Positions 55,855-64,000 are shown, counted from the first letter of the stretch. The stretch: DNA of 64,000 nucleotides from Rhizobium sp. ZPR4 (GCF_040215725.1 NZ_CP157967.1:868001-932000), one strand, 5' to 3'. The notes: generated by a model from the letters alone, not told the origin. Translations and numbers: made by a program.

Positions 55855-57165
55855 CTAGCGCGAGGAAGCGACGCTTGCCGCCGACGACACGCGTGTGACC
55901 ACTTTCAGGCGCTTGATTTCACCACGTCTGAAGGCAGCCAGGAAGCGGTTGTAATCCTTGAAGACTACGCAGCCATTCGATTCGCCGCGGCCGCCTCTGA
56001 GCATGTAGGTGTGAGCCAGCAAGCCGTCGCGACCATAGACGCGGGCGCCGTTTGCGGGGGTCAGGCGCAGTGCCTGCACGCCATGGAACAGGCTTTCCCG
56101 ATAGGTCAGGTTATAAGTTTCAGGCGGCGTCGGGCCGGTGTTTTTGCGGTCGACATAGCGGGGATTGTCGCGCATGTGGCCAAGGCCGGAATGGGCCTCG
56201 AGGCGTTCGCCGCTCGGCAGATAGACCGTCTTCGCCTCGATATCGTAGATCGCGGTGCCTGCGCCAGGGCTGATTGCGGCAAACGGGTTGATGAACGGCT
56301 TCGTCTTGCGAACGGAGCTGTCATCCGGATCGGCATAGGCCATCATGCGCGATGGCGGCTGTGCGGTTGTTTCATTGCCCGTCGCCTTGGCGATAGCGCT
56401 TGTGGCGTTGGCGCGCTGCATGGGCGTTTCGCGGGCAGGGCGGGCCATCGGGATAACGTTCAGCACGGCCTCGGCCACCGCAATGTCGGCGTCCCTGGCG
56501 GGCAACGGCTTTGCTTCCGCAATGGCTGGCAGGCTGACTTCAGGCGCTGCAGAAGCGACTGCAGTCGGCTGCTCGGTTGTCTTGAGGGGACCTGCGGCCG
56601 GCATCAGGGCGGCTGTGTATTTTGCCTGACTCAGCGATTGCACTGCGGTTGCGAAATTGATCGCGATCACCTTGCGCAGACGGTCGATCGTCTGCGGTGG
56701 TGCCGCGGCCACTTCGAGACGGCCGCTCTTGATGCTTGCTGCCGCATCCTGAGCCTGCTTCATATCGGATGTCTGTTGTGCGAGTGCATATGCCAGTTGC
56801 ACACGAACCGCATCCGCACCGTTAGCTTTCGTTTGAACCTCTGCACTTACAACGTTGCCGAAGCGGCTTTGCCCATGCAGTGAAGTCGTCTGGCTGGCAT
56901 ACCGGGCGGTATGCGCCATAGGGCTTTGTGGAACGATGAAGGCTGATGCTCGCGGCGTCAGGAAGCTGTCGGCCGATGTCGCTGCGCCTGGAAGCGACAG
57001 CACCATCGATTGCGTCGTCATCAGCGTCGCCGCGACCCAGGCGAAAGCCGCGACTGCGACGCCGGTGGCCAGAGTGCCGGGACGGATGCTGAAGGGTTTT
57101 TTTGATCGCGAGGCGTAGCCGGAGCGCGAATTGAAGTTACCGAACGTTTCGGTCACGAACGCCAT
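55855..57165 (-). CDS. Tlde1/DUF2778 L,D-transpeptidase-like protein
   Basis: The 436-residue protein has one N-terminal membrane anchor (TGVAVAAFAWVAATLMTT, near residues 35-52), a long Ala/Pro-rich low-complexity part (residues ~60-280) and a C-terminal DUF2778 domain. The catalytic motif is YMLRGGRGESNGCVVFKDY, with the Cys of the Ser-x-Gly-Cys type and an upstream His (LLAHTYM). In Salmonella, Tlde1 is a T6SS effector acting on peptidoglycan; here no T6SS or immunity gene is adjacent. A house-keeping periplasmic enzyme is more likely. Start at 57165 preferred to 57207 (better signal context). Confidence 0.8.
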   Translation of the reverse strand: MAFVTETFGNFNSRSGYASRSKKPFSIRPGTLATGVAVAAFAWVAATLMTTQSMVLSLPGAATSADSFLTPRASAFIVPQSPMAHTARYASQTTSLHGQSRFGNVVSAEVQTKANGADAVRVQLAYALAQQTSDMKQAQDAAASIKSGRLEVAAAPPQTIDRLRKVIAINFATAVQSLSQAKYTAALMPAAGPLKTTEQPTAVASAAPEVSLPAIAEAKPLPARDADIAVAEAVLNVIPMARPARETPMQRANATSAIAKATGNETTAQPPSRMMAYADPDDSSVRKTKPFINPFAAISPGAGTAIYDIEAKTVYLPSGERLEAHSGLGHMRDNPRYVDRKNTGPTPPETYNLTYRESLFHGVQALRLTPANGARVYGRDGLLAHTYMLRGGRGESNGCVVFKDYNRFLAAFRRGEIKRLKVVTRVSSAASVASSR

Positions 57166-57599
57166 GATACTCGTTATCCAAACTACACAGACACCAAGCC
57201 GGCTCAAGAACGCACACGCGCCCTAACGCGAAAGTCGCGTTCGGTCGCCAACTTGCCGGCTGTCTGGAAGCATGCCGAATTATGGTAACCAATTCCTTTA
57301 CGATGGCTCATTCTTGGATATTCATTGAAAAAAGGGATAGTTTTGAACGCCCCACTCACCCGGGCCAGTGAAGCCGTTAGAGAGTAAATCCGGCCGACAA
57401 TTGGTCGCGGAGCCTCACAGGCGTTCACTTTTCCGTGTAGCTTCGGCTAATTTAGCGTAGCGGCAAAAATAAGGCCGAGGACGATGGCGAGTTCGAAATC
57501 ATGCAAAACGCCTTGCAGGCATGAAAAAAGCCCGGCCCGATCAATCCTCTATGGATGAATAGGCCGGGCTGATCGAGCTTCAATCTGCGTCGGGCTGAG
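57166..57599. other. 434-base intergenic region
   Basis: No convincing gene is present; a 74-codon minus-strand frame at 57204-57428 lacks a ribosome-binding site and conserved features. The region holds promoter space for the DUF2778 gene and the terminator of argC at the other end. Confidence 0.6.
57524..57570 (-). terminator. Intrinsic terminator of argC
   Basis: On the minus strand, AGCCCGGCC pairs with GGCCGGGCT (9 bp, long loop of 24 bases) and is followed by six T. It lies 30 bases after the argC stop. Confidence 0.85.
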
Positions 57600-58532
57600 T
57601 TAAGCGCTCAGCATCAGATCCATGTTCTGTACGGCTGCACCGGATGCGCCCTTGCCGAGATTGTCGAGCAGCGCCACCAGATTGACCTGCGCTCCGCCCT
57701 GCGTGCCGAAGACGAAGAGCTTCATTGTATCCTTGCCGGCGAGCTCGACGGCGTTGACACGGGGCAGGGCGCGGCTCTCATCGAGCGAGACGACCTGAAC
57801 GATATCCTGGCCGGCATAATGGTCGACGAGCGCAGCATGAATGCTCTCCAGCGTCGCGCCTTCTGCGAGATCGCCGAGATGCAGCGGCACCTGCACGATC
57901 ATGCCCTGGGGGAAGCGTCCGACGGAGGGCGAGAAGATCGGCGCACGCTCCAGCAGGCCGTGCGTCGTCATCTCGGGCACATGCTTATGGGTCAGCGGCA
58001 GGCCGTAGAGGAAATGCGGTGCGGTGATGGCATCCGGATGCTCCGGGTTTTCCATCTGCGCAATCATTTGCTTGCCGCCGCCCGTATAGCCGGACACGGC
58101 ATTGACCGTCACGGGATAGCCTGTCGGGATGATGCCGGCGGCGCGCAGCGGCCGGATGACGCCGATTGCGCCCGTCGGATAGCAGCCGGGATTGGCGACG
58201 AAACGTGCCGCCCTGATCTTGTTGCCCTGGTTGCTGTCCATTTCGGCAAAGCCATAGGCCCAGTCGGGATGGATGCGGAAGGCTGTCGAGGTGTCGATAA
58301 CGCGGACATTATTGTTGCCCGCTACCATCTTCACCGCTTCCTTCGACGCATCGTCGGGCAAGCAGAGGATCGCGATGTCAGCACTGTTCAGCATGTCCTC
58401 GCGCATGGCGGCATTGCGGCGTTCCGCTTCGGGAATGGACAGCAGCTCGACATCGCGGCGGTCGGCCATGCGCGTGCGGATCTGCAAGCCCGTGGTTCCG
58501 TGTTCGCCATCGATGAAGATTTTCGGTGCCAT
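57600..58532 (-). CDS. argC: N-acetyl-gamma-glutamyl-phosphate reductase (type 2)
   Basis: ArgC reduces N-acetylglutamyl phosphate with NADPH in arginine synthesis. The 310-residue type 2 protein begins with [17 protein letters not shown] (nucleotide-binding GxxGxxG) and has the catalytic Cys in [13 protein letters not shown] and the HxH-like [15 protein letters not shown]. speB lies upstream on the same strand, 137 bases away; other arg genes are not in the window. Confidence 0.95.
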   Translation of the reverse strand: MAPKIFIDGEHGTTGLQIRTRMADRRDVELLSIPEAERRNAAMREDMLNSADIAILCLPDDASKEAVKMVAGNNNVRVIDTSTAFRIHPDWAYGFAEMDSNQGNKIRAARFVANPGCYPTGAIGVIRPLRAAGIIPTGYPVTVNAVSGYTGGGKQMIAQMENPEHPDAITAPHFLYGLPLTHKHVPEMTTHGLLERAPIFSPSVGRFPQGMIVQVPLHLGDLAEGATLESIHAALVDHYAGQDIVQVVSLDESRALPRVNAVELAGKDTMKLFVFGTQGGAQVNLVALLDNLGKGASGAAVQNMDLMLSA

Positions 58533-58669
58533 CTTATTCCTGCTCTTTCAATAGGTTGAGAGTACTTCCGGACTCAGTTTGCCATGTCGTTGATTCAATT
58601 TCATAACAGCCGCTTCGGAAACGACAGGGCAGCCTTGGAAAGCCATCATGCCTGTCCCGAAATCATGTC

Positions 58670-59623
58670 TCAGCGACCGCTCGCACGTCGTTCGGCGTGG
58701 AGACCGAGCATATACATCGCCACGGTCGCGCCCGCAATGGCGGTGATGTCGGCATGGTCGTAGGCGGGGGAGACTTCGACGACATCAGCGCCCCTGATGT
58801 CAAGCTGATGCAACCTTTGCAACACCGACAGGATTTTCGCGCTGGAAGGACCTCCTGCGACCGGCGTTCCCGTGCCCGGAGCATAGGCCGGATCGAGGCA
58901 ATCTATATCGAAGGTCAGATAGGTCGGTGCGCCCTTGGTATGGGAGACAATCAGGGAGGCAATGTCGCCGGCACTCATGTCCTCGACCTGATGGCCATAC
59001 AGAATCTGGATGCCGAAATCCTCAGGCGCGTGGGTGCGGATGCCGATCTGGATCGAGCGGTCCGGGTCGATCAGCCCGTCGCGCACGGCGCGGGCAACGA
59101 AGGAGCCGTGGTCGATACGCTTGCCATCATCGAACCAGGTGTCCTGATGCGCATCGAACTGCACCAGCGCCAGTGGCCCATGCTTGGCGACTTGCGCCTT
59201 CAACAGCGGCCAGGTGATGAAGTGATCGCCGCCGAGCGTCAGCATGAAGGCGCCGCTGTCGAGGATCGTCGTCGCCTGTCTTTCGATTGCAGCGGGCGTA
59301 TCCTGATGATTGCCGTAGTCGAGCAGACAGTCGCCGTAGTCGATCACGGCCATCTCGGCGAAGAGATCGCGGTCGAAGGGATATTGCGGATCATTGTCGA
59401 AGATCGCCGAAGCGCGGCGGATCGCCTGCGGTCCGAAGCGCGTTCCCGGCCGGTTTGACGTGGCTGCATCGAAGGGTATGCCCCAGACCACGGCGTCGAC
59501 GCCCTCAAGCGATTTTGTGAAGCGGCGGCGCATGAAGGAGAGCGCGCCGGCAAAGGTCGGGTCGCTGGCAGCCGAGGTCAGGCTGGCGGCAGTGAAGGCG
59601 TGATCAATCGATGTGCTCGGCAA
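58670..59623 (-). CDS. speB: Agmatinase
   Basis: The 317-residue arginase-fold enzyme splits agmatine to putrescine and urea. The manganese ligands are in LTLGGDHFITWPLL, LVQFDAHQDTWFDDG and LTFDIDCLDPAYAPG, all intact. It overlaps the upstream ABM-domain gene by 20 bases, so the two are co-translated. Agmatinase rather than arginase is inferred from FGPQAIRRAS and TGTPVAGGPSSAKIL. Confidence 0.92.
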   Translation of the reverse strand: MPSTSIDHAFTAASLTSAASDPTFAGALSFMRRRFTKSLEGVDAVVWGIPFDAATSNRPGTRFGPQAIRRASAIFDNDPQYPFDRDLFAEMAVIDYGDCLLDYGNHQDTPAAIERQATTILDSGAFMLTLGGDHFITWPLLKAQVAKHGPLALVQFDAHQDTWFDDGKRIDHGSFVARAVRDGLIDPDRSIQIGIRTHAPEDFGIQILYGHQVEDMSAGDIASLIVSHTKGAPTYLTFDIDCLDPAYAPGTGTPVAGGPSSAKILSVLQRLHQLDIRGADVVEVSPAYDHADITAIAGATVAMYMLGLHAERRASGR

Positions 59624-59981
59624 GCGCGTCCCCTTTGTCCCGCTGGAAGTCGTAGGCCCGTTCTACCCGCGCTACGCGAACCTTGTATTGCTCGTACCAG
59701 CGCTCGCGGCCGAGCTTCTGCGCCGCCAGATGCGACATGACATTCTTCCAGGCAAGGATGCTCTCTTCGTCCCGCCAGAAGGAATTGGTGATGCCGAAGC
59801 CATCGGCGCCTCTCGCGCTCTCAAGCCCAAGACAGCCGTCCTGCGCCAGCGCCATTTCCTCCATGCGCTCACCCATGGCGCCATAGCCATTGTCGCCGGC
59901 TGTCCGGATCGAGGCGAAGGAGACGATGTAGTAGGGCGGCTCGGGAGTGGCCGCAAAGCGGGATGCTTTGTTGGTGCTCAT
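59604..59981 (-). CDS. ABM-domain monooxygenase-like protein
   Basis: The 125-residue protein has an antibiotic-biosynthesis-monooxygenase-like ferredoxin fold (YYIVSFASIRTAGDNGYGAM, GCLGLESARGADGFGITNSF, RDEESILAWKNVMSHLAAQK). Many of these small proteins are heme-degrading or have no known substrate. It lies just upstream of speB with an overlap of 20 bases. Start at 59981 preferred to one four codons upstream. Confidence 0.85.
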   Translation of the reverse strand: MSTNKASRFAATPEPPYYIVSFASIRTAGDNGYGAMGERMEEMALAQDGCLGLESARGADGFGITNSFWRDEESILAWKNVMSHLAAQKLGRERWYEQYKVRVARVERAYDFQRDKGDALAEHID

Positions 59982-60045
59982 GACGTGCCTCACGGGATGG
60001 AACGGAATTCCGTTCTGTGAATCGCGGATAGGTCGTGTTCGATGC

Positions 60046-60309
60046 TTATTTGCCCGATCTGGCGGTGCATTGATATGCCTTTTTCACGCAGGCGATCTGC
60101 GGCGTCGAGCAATTGGCCTGTCCATCGGTCACGACACAATAGGAGCAGCTGTCGTTGAACTCGCGACAGTCCGGAGTTGCCTGGAGAAAATCCTTCATGC
60201 TCTGCATCTCTGCGGCCTTGTCGGCTGGCGGAGCTGGCTGGGCATCGTCACACAGAGCGGGTGCTGCGCTGGCGATCAAAAGCAGAAGCGAAAAGATGAA
60301 TCCACGCAT
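60046..60309 (-). CDS. Small exported six-cysteine protein
   Basis: The 87-residue product has a Sec signal (FIFSLLLLIASAAPALC, cleavage near residue 20). The mature ~67 residues contain six cysteines (DCREFNDSCSYCVVTDG, ANCSTPQIACVKKAYQC), which probably form three disulfides. It has a good GGGAG ribosome-binding site. The frame is open 60 codons upstream but that part has no coding features. Function unknown. Confidence 0.7.
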   Translation of the reverse strand: MRGFIFSLLLLIASAAPALCDDAQPAPPADKAAEMQSMKDFLQATPDCREFNDSCSYCVVTDGQANCSTPQIACVKKAYQCTARSGK

Positions 60310-60396
60310 TGAACTCTCCCGGTGCTTGTACCGGAACTTTGTCACAAAATGGGCCGCTTGCCTTGGCGGATTTGCATCTTTTTGCTGCTGCAAAAG

Positions 60397-60425
60397 AAAA
60401 AGGCCGGGAAAACCCGGCCTTTCCA
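60397..60425 (-). terminator. Intrinsic terminator of rplM-rpsI
   Basis: AAGGCCGGG-AAAA-CCCGGCCTT with flanking T-run on the minus strand lies 27 bases after the rpsI stop. T-runs on both sides make it bidirectional. Confidence 0.93.
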
Positions 60426-60448
60426 AAAATCCGATCTCGGATAAGCGA

Positions 60449-60919
60449 TTAACGCTTGGAGAACTGGAAGGAACGACGTGCCTTCGCACGGCCGTACTTC
60501 TTGCGTTCGACGACGCGGCTGTCGCGGGTCAGGAAGCCACCCTTCTTCAGCACCGAGCGCAGGCCCGGTTCGAAGTAGGTGATTGCCTTGGACAGGCCAT
60601 GACGAACGGCACCGGCCTGGCCGGAGAGGCCGCCGCCGGCAACGGTTGCGATGATGTCGAACTGGCCGTCACGGGCAGCAGCGACGATCGGCTGACGCAG
60701 GATCATCTGCAGAACCGGACGGGCGAAGTAAGCCGTGTAGTCCTTGCCGTTGACGATGATCTTGCCGGAGCCGGCCTTGACCCAAACGCGGGCGACGGCG
60801 TCCTTACGCTTGCCGGTCGCGTAGGAGCGGCCGAGCGAGTCAACCTTGCGGACGTGAACCGGAGCAGCAGCTGCTTCCGACGTCGTGCCGAGGTCCTTCA
60901 GGGAGGAAAGGTCAGCCAT
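60449..60919 (-). CDS. rpsI: 30S ribosomal protein S9
   Basis: The 156-residue protein has the S9 core ([41 protein letters not shown]) and the conserved basic tail [17 protein letters not shown] that reaches the P site. The N-terminal ~27-residue extension is usual in Rhizobiales. It follows rplM by two bases. Confidence 0.98.
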   Translation of the reverse strand: MADLSSLKDLGTTSEAAAAPVHVRKVDSLGRSYATGKRKDAVARVWVKAGSGKIIVNGKDYTAYFARPVLQMILRQPIVAAARDGQFDIIATVAGGGLSGQAGAVRHGLSKAITYFEPGLRSVLKKGGFLTRDSRVVERKKYGRAKARRSFQFSKR

Positions 60920-60921
60920 TA

Positions 60922-61386
60922 TCAGGCGCTCCTTACGTTCTTCTTGTTCAGCTTGGCGACGTCGAGGACGACCGGCTGCTGGGCTTCGTGGGGATGGTTG
61001 GAGCCGGCGTAGACGCGCAGGTTCTTCATCTGGCGACGGCCGAGCGGGCCGCGGGGAACCATGCGCTCGACGGCCTTCTCAACGACGCGCTCCGGGAAGC
61101 GACCTTCGATGATCTGGCGAGCCGTACGCTCCTTGATGCCGCCGGCATAACCGGTGTGCCAGTAGTAAACCTTGTCTTCGTACTTTTTGCCGGTGAAGAC
61201 GACCTTGTCGGCATTGATGACGATGACGTTGTCGCCGTCGTCGACGTGGGGCGTGAAGGTAGCCTTATGCTTGCCGCGCAGACGCATTGCGATGATAGAA
61301 GCGAGACGGCCAACGACAAGCCCTTCGGCGTCGATGAGAACCCACTTCTTCTCCACCTCTGCAGGCTTCTGGGAGAAGGTTGCCAT
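60922..61386 (-). CDS. rplM: 50S ribosomal protein L13
   Basis: The 154-residue protein has the L13 core ([60 protein letters not shown]). First gene of the rplM-rpsI operon, with a strong promoter upstream at 61510-61538. rpsI starts two bases after its stop. Confidence 0.98.
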   Translation of the reverse strand: MATFSQKPAEVEKKWVLIDAEGLVVGRLASIIAMRLRGKHKATFTPHVDDGDNVIVINADKVVFTGKKYEDKVYYWHTGYAGGIKERTARQIIEGRFPERVVEKAVERMVPRGPLGRRQMKNLRVYAGSNHPHEAQQPVVLDVAKLNKKNVRSA

Positions 61387-61509
61387 GTTGCATACTCTCT
61401 TTTTGGACCCTTGGCCCGAAGGCGTCTGGGCGTTTCTTGTTGCTTGGTTTGGCGCACATGAATGCGTGCCAAAAAGAAAGCAGCCCGAAAAGGCTGCGAT
61501 CTGCGGCGG

Positions 61510-61538
61510 CTTATAGAGCGATTGAGAGCCTGCGTCAA
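61510..61538 (-). promoter_or_regulatory. rplM-rpsI promoter
   Basis: On the minus strand, TTGACG (61538-61533) and TATAAG (61515-61510) are 17 bases apart, near the rhizobial consensus. The leader to the rplM ATG would be about 117 bases. Confidence 0.75.
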
Positions 61539-61591
61539 TATCGCCTCATTGGCGGCCTGTAAAAATTATAAAGAAAAATCAATATGTTGCT

Positions 61592-61615
61592 TATGTGGTA
61601 AAATAAAACCACATA
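61592..61615. promoter_or_regulatory. AT-rich perfect palindrome between rplM and the EamA gene
   Basis: TATGTGGT-N8-ACCACATA is a perfect 8+8 inverted repeat with an A-rich centre, followed by TTTT on the plus strand. It lies 8 bases after the end of the EamA gene (61624 side) and 55 bases upstream of the rplM promoter. It could be an operator or a terminator. Confidence 0.45.
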
Positions 61616-61623
61616 TTTTATGG

Positions 61624-62460
61624 TCAACCCAGGCGCAAAACCAGCACTCCGGCGGCGATGATGGCGCCGGCAATATAGCGCCAGATGCTCGATCGCTCCT
61701 TCAAGACGACGACCGATATCACCAAAGCGAAGAGGATCGAGGTCTCGCGCAAGGCGGCGACCATGGCGACCGGCGCTTTGGTCATCGCCCACAATGCCAG
61801 CCCATAAGAAGCGATCGATCCGCCGCCGCCGATCAGTCCGCGCCACCAGTTATAGCGGACATGGGCGGCGACGGCATTGATGCCGCGTTGCGATATCGCC
61901 CAGGCGAAAAGGAGAACGGGGGGCAGGAGTGCCATCCATAGGGTATAGGAAACTGAATTGCCCGATGCCCGCGCGCCGATGCCGTCGACATAGGTATAGG
62001 TCGCGATGACGACGGCATTGGCAAGCGCGAGAACGATCGCCTGGCGGCTGCCCTTTCGCGCCTCGAAGGCAAGCGTCAGTATGCCGGCACAAATGGTCAT
62101 GGTGCCGATCAACGCGCCGCCCGAAAGCGTCTCCTTCAGGATGAAGCTGCTTGTGGAGACGATGATGAGTGGCGCGACACCGCGCATCAGCGGATAGACG
62201 AGCCCGATATCCCCGGCTCGATATGCGGCCGCCACCAGCTGGAAATAGGCAAATTGAAGGATGGCGGATGCACCGATGAACGGCCAGGCCGCAGAGGCCG
62301 GCAGAGGCAGGAATGGCAGAAGAGGCAATGCCGCGACTGCGCCGCCGGCTGAAACCAGCGCCGCATCGAGCGACTTATCGGTTCCGGCCTTGATGATCGC
62401 ATTCCATGTCGCATGCAGCAGGGCGCCGAAAAGGACGAGCGCGATAACGTCGAGAGACAC
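61624..62460 (-). CDS. EamA/DMT-family membrane transporter
   Basis: The 278-residue protein has about ten hydrophobic segments in two EamA repeats (for example LVYPLMRGVAPLIIVSTSSF and VALVISVVVLKE-like ILFALVISVVVLKERSSIW). Substrate unknown. It stands alone, transcribed toward rplM. The upstream side is the AT-rich gene-free stretch. Confidence 0.86.
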   Translation of the reverse strand: MSLDVIALVLFGALLHATWNAIIKAGTDKSLDAALVSAGGAVAALPLLPFLPLPASAAWPFIGASAILQFAYFQLVAAAYRAGDIGLVYPLMRGVAPLIIVSTSSFILKETLSGGALIGTMTICAGILTLAFEARKGSRQAIVLALANAVVIATYTYVDGIGARASGNSVSYTLWMALLPPVLLFAWAISQRGINAVAAHVRYNWWRGLIGGGGSIASYGLALWAMTKAPVAMVAALRETSILFALVISVVVLKERSSIWRYIAGAIIAAGVLVLRLG

Positions 62461-62660
62461 GGAAAACCTCGGGAATTGACAGGCCTAACGGCAATGCTTG
62501 GTATTTTGTGGGAGTGTAGCCCCCATATGATCCGCAATACATCGAAAAGCAACGAAATATCGGTCATTATGGAGGATTGCCCGCCTGCTCCGATCATCAC
62601 GGACGTCGAGAGCGACGTTTTCGTTATGTTCCAAATTGTCCTTTCCAGCATTATAAATAA

Positions 62661-62712
62661 CTAATTTATTGGAGTATGAAGCGCGAACAAATATCGCATG
62701 TCCTGTGAACGC
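62661..62712 (+). repeat. Degenerate direct repeat, copy 1
   Basis: Ungapped alignment with 63061-63112 gives about 40 of 52 identical bases, with shared blocks CTAATTTAT, GCGAACAA and GAACGC. Weaker similarity extends ~25 bases upstream from AATTG (62634). Confidence 0.65.
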
Positions 62713-63015
62713 GGGAGTAGCATTAGACACTTCTTACTTAAAAACGACAGAGGGCCGTGTCGCTTGCAATGCTGCCTGTGATTTGGTGTGCGAAAATCGC
62801 GGCGAAAACGCCGCGCGCAGCCCCTCTTCCTCTCATGAATAGAGTGGATAATTCTACAAGAGATGAAAAATATTACAGCTAACGCGCGCCACCGCTGATA
62901 AAAATCATACTAAGAGTTAAGTATAGAATCCCAGAGCCAAAAATTCGCAGGGTATATCGTTGCGCGAACGCGAAAATTATTCTGTGGGAAAATAATGAAA
63001 TAGCATATGTTCCGC

Positions 63016-63030
63016 GTTCGCATTCGGTTC
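63016..63030 (+). promoter_or_regulatory. LexA-box-like direct repeat GTTC-N7-GTTC
   Basis: GTTCGCATTCGGTTC fits the alphaproteobacterial SOS-box form (GTTC-N7-GTTC). One or two chance matches are expected in 64 kb, so support is modest. No gene that it would obviously control is visible. Confidence 0.3.
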
Positions 63031-63060
63031 TCGTTTGAATTGACTGTCCATGCGAAGTTT

Positions 63061-63112
63061 CTAATTTATATGTGAATAAATAGCGAACAAAGATTGCATT
63101 TCATGAGAACGC
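63061..63112 (+). repeat. Degenerate direct repeat, copy 2
   Basis: Partner of 62661-62712, exactly 400 bases downstream; see that entry for shared blocks. Confidence 0.65.
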
Positions 63113-63283
63113 AACCCCACGGCATCGGGGAAATTTATGAAAGCGCTTTGGGGGATGGCCTGGACACGGGCGCATGAAGACGCCAGCACGACTGCATTGC
63201 CGAAGATGCATCGTGCCTGGGACAATCAATGGTCGTACCGAACTCGTGAGTCGTCCGCCACGTCTAGCCGTAGCGCATTGCGA

Positions 63284-63610
63284 TCAGCGTGGGAAAATCA
63301 AATCATCGTCATCGAGGTCGGTTGACGGCCGGCATATATACACCGGACAGGAAGCGCGATCCTTCGTGGGGAGATAATCCTGATAGGCGTAATAGCCCAG
63401 ATCGCATGCGCCGCTATCCGCGACATAGCGATCATAGAGCGTCATGTTCGGTGTTCTCTTGGCGGGGTAGCGCATGATGACCGCGCGCTCCCGGTTGATG
63501 ACCGCCCTGGCTTCTGCGCAGGTCATGGACATGGAATTATATCGCGAAATCGCGAATGCCGGCGTCGCTGCCGAGGTGACGAGCAGGCCCAGCAGGATGA
63601 ATTTTTTCAT
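63284..63610 (-). CDS. Small exported protein, unknown function
   Basis: The 108-residue protein has a Sec signal (KKFILLGLLVTSAATPAFA, cleavage near residue 20). The conserved-looking mature part has four cysteines (MTCAEARAVINRERAVIMRY, SGACDLGYYAYQDYL, ASCPVYICRP), likely two disulfides. A GGGAGG site ten bases before supports ATG 63610; the frame is open 29 codons further upstream. Similar small proteins occur in rhizobia without known role. Divergent from the CoA-binding gene. Confidence 0.75.
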   Translation of the reverse strand: MKKFILLGLLVTSAATPAFAISRYNSMSMTCAEARAVINRERAVIMRYPAKRTPNMTLYDRYVADSGACDLGYYAYQDYLPTKDRASCPVYICRPSTDLDDDDLIFPR

Positions 63611-63723
63611 CTGAGTAATCCTCCCTGAAGTTGTTATAATACAATATATATACGCGGAGACCGCCATTGCGGTTTCCATATTTGTGACAAAACGCAAGTG
63701 TGATCGAGGTGGGAGGCTTCGTG

Positions 63724-64000
63724 ATGAACCACGATAGTTATGACGATTCCTATATAGCCGATATCCTCTTGTCCGTAAGGACCATCGCGCTCGTCGGCGC
63801 TTCGCCCAATCCCGCGCGCCCGAGCAACGGTGTGATGGCTTATCTCCTGAACAGGGGCTATCGCGTCATCCCCATCAATCCCGGACAGGCCGGCAAGGAA
63901 ATTCTGGGACAATGGGTCTATGCGCGGCTGGCCGACATTCCCGAGCCTGTGGATATGGTCGACGTTTTTCGGGCGCCCGAATATCTTCGATCGGTCGTGG
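63724..64000 (+). CDS. CoA-binding-domain protein, YccU-like (3'-truncated by window edge)
   Basis: Ninety-two residues are visible, reading into the window edge. They form the start of a CoA-binding Rossmann domain: ILLSVRTIALVGASPNPARP has the GxSxxP nucleotide loop, followed by VMAYLLNRGYRVIPINPGQ and VDMVDVFRAPEYL. This matches the small YccU/YneT-type CoA-binding proteins. Start at ATG 63724 with a GGGAGG site seven bases before. Function poorly known. The gene is open at the window end. Confidence 0.85.
   Translation, partial: MNHDSYDDSYIADILLSVRTIALVGASPNPARPSNGVMAYLLNRGYRVIPINPGQAGKEILGQWVYARLADIPEPVDMVDVFRAPEYLRSVV

Larger units (their letters stand above)
62461..63283. other. 823-base AT-rich gene-free region with degenerate repeats
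   Basis: No convincing coding frame is present on either strand; frames at 62485-62730 and 63137-63325 lack ribosome-binding sites and conserved features. The region holds two degenerate copies of a ~50-base repeat 400 bases apart, a perfect hairpin GCGGCG-AAAA-CGCCGC (62799-62814) and GTTC-N7-GTTC (63016-63030). It is clearly more AT-rich than the rest of the window. Confidence 0.65.

Noticed and set aside
57204..57428. 74-codon minus-strand frame between the DUF2778 gene and argC
   Set aside because: No ribosome-binding site, no conserved feature, and it would block the promoter region.
62485..62730. 81-codon minus-strand frame in the AT-rich region
   Set aside because: Overlaps repeat copy 1, lacks a ribosome-binding site, and does not look protein-like.
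63137..63325. 62-codon plus-strand frame near 63.2 kb
   Set aside because: Overlaps the end of the better supported exported protein gene on the other strand and lacks a ribosome-binding site.

Overview
The window looks like chromosomal DNA of a fast-growing member of the Rhizobiaceae, most likely Rhizobium. The coding is dense and GC-rich. Marker features include a Porin_2-type porin, a BA14K protein, the LdtR/LdtP pair, a magnesium-type HemB, a potassium-independent proton pyrophosphatase, CBP3, BamE and DUF177 next to plsX-fabH-ihfA, and DUF2842. I assign the family with high confidence; the genus is an inference.

Layout. 0-9 kb: 3' part of ppk, then ppx (polyphosphate metabolism), an exported phytase-like protein, a membrane class III nucleotide cyclase, RNase D and a Tat-exported multicopper oxidase. 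9-17 kb: aspS, a serine hydrolase divergent from a TetR regulator, an exported protein of unknown function, and parC, followed by a RIME-like palindromic element. 17-25 kb: an AbrB-like antitoxin with a Doc toxin behind a 29-bp operator-like palindrome, an EamA transporter, bpt, an RDD protein, hemB, DUF6163, ldtR and ldtP. 24-33 kb: glyA-nrdR-ribD-ribE, a three-gene minus-strand block (two GNATs and a cupin) separating it from ribH-nusB, then hppA. 33-38 kb: bamE divergent from CBP3-DUF177-plsX-fabH-ihfA-merR, linking envelope, respiration and fatty-acid synthesis.

38-44 kb holds a porin, a set of small exported proteins and lipoproteins, tRNA-Pro(GGG), and a PHB-depolymerase-like esterase. 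44.7-54.3 kb is an exopolysaccharide locus. It has an initiating undecaprenyl-phosphate sugar transferase, a Wzy-like polymerase, two GT4 glycosyltransferases, a Wza-like export lipoprotein, a Wzz/ExoP-like protein whose cytoplasmic P-loop is degenerate, and a FemAB/CelD-like acyltransferase. No Wzx flippase is visible. 54-64 kb carries DUF2842, heme A synthase (ctaA), a membrane-anchored Tlde1/DUF2778 L,D-transpeptidase-like protein, argC, speB, an ABM-domain protein, rplM-rpsI, a second EamA transporter, an 820-bp AT-rich gene-free stretch with a degenerate direct repeat, and the start of a CoA-binding protein.

Most of the window is housekeeping. I see no phage, CRISPR array, insertion sequence or defence island. 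The points worth a second look are mostly regulatory or structural: the toxin-antitoxin operator, a palindrome upstream of ldtP, a terminator-like hairpin overlapping the hppA ribosome-binding region, a motif shared by two exopolysaccharide promoters, a pair of nearly identical bidirectional terminators 2 kb apart, the RIME-like element, and the repeat with a LexA-box-like site near 62.6-63.1 kb.
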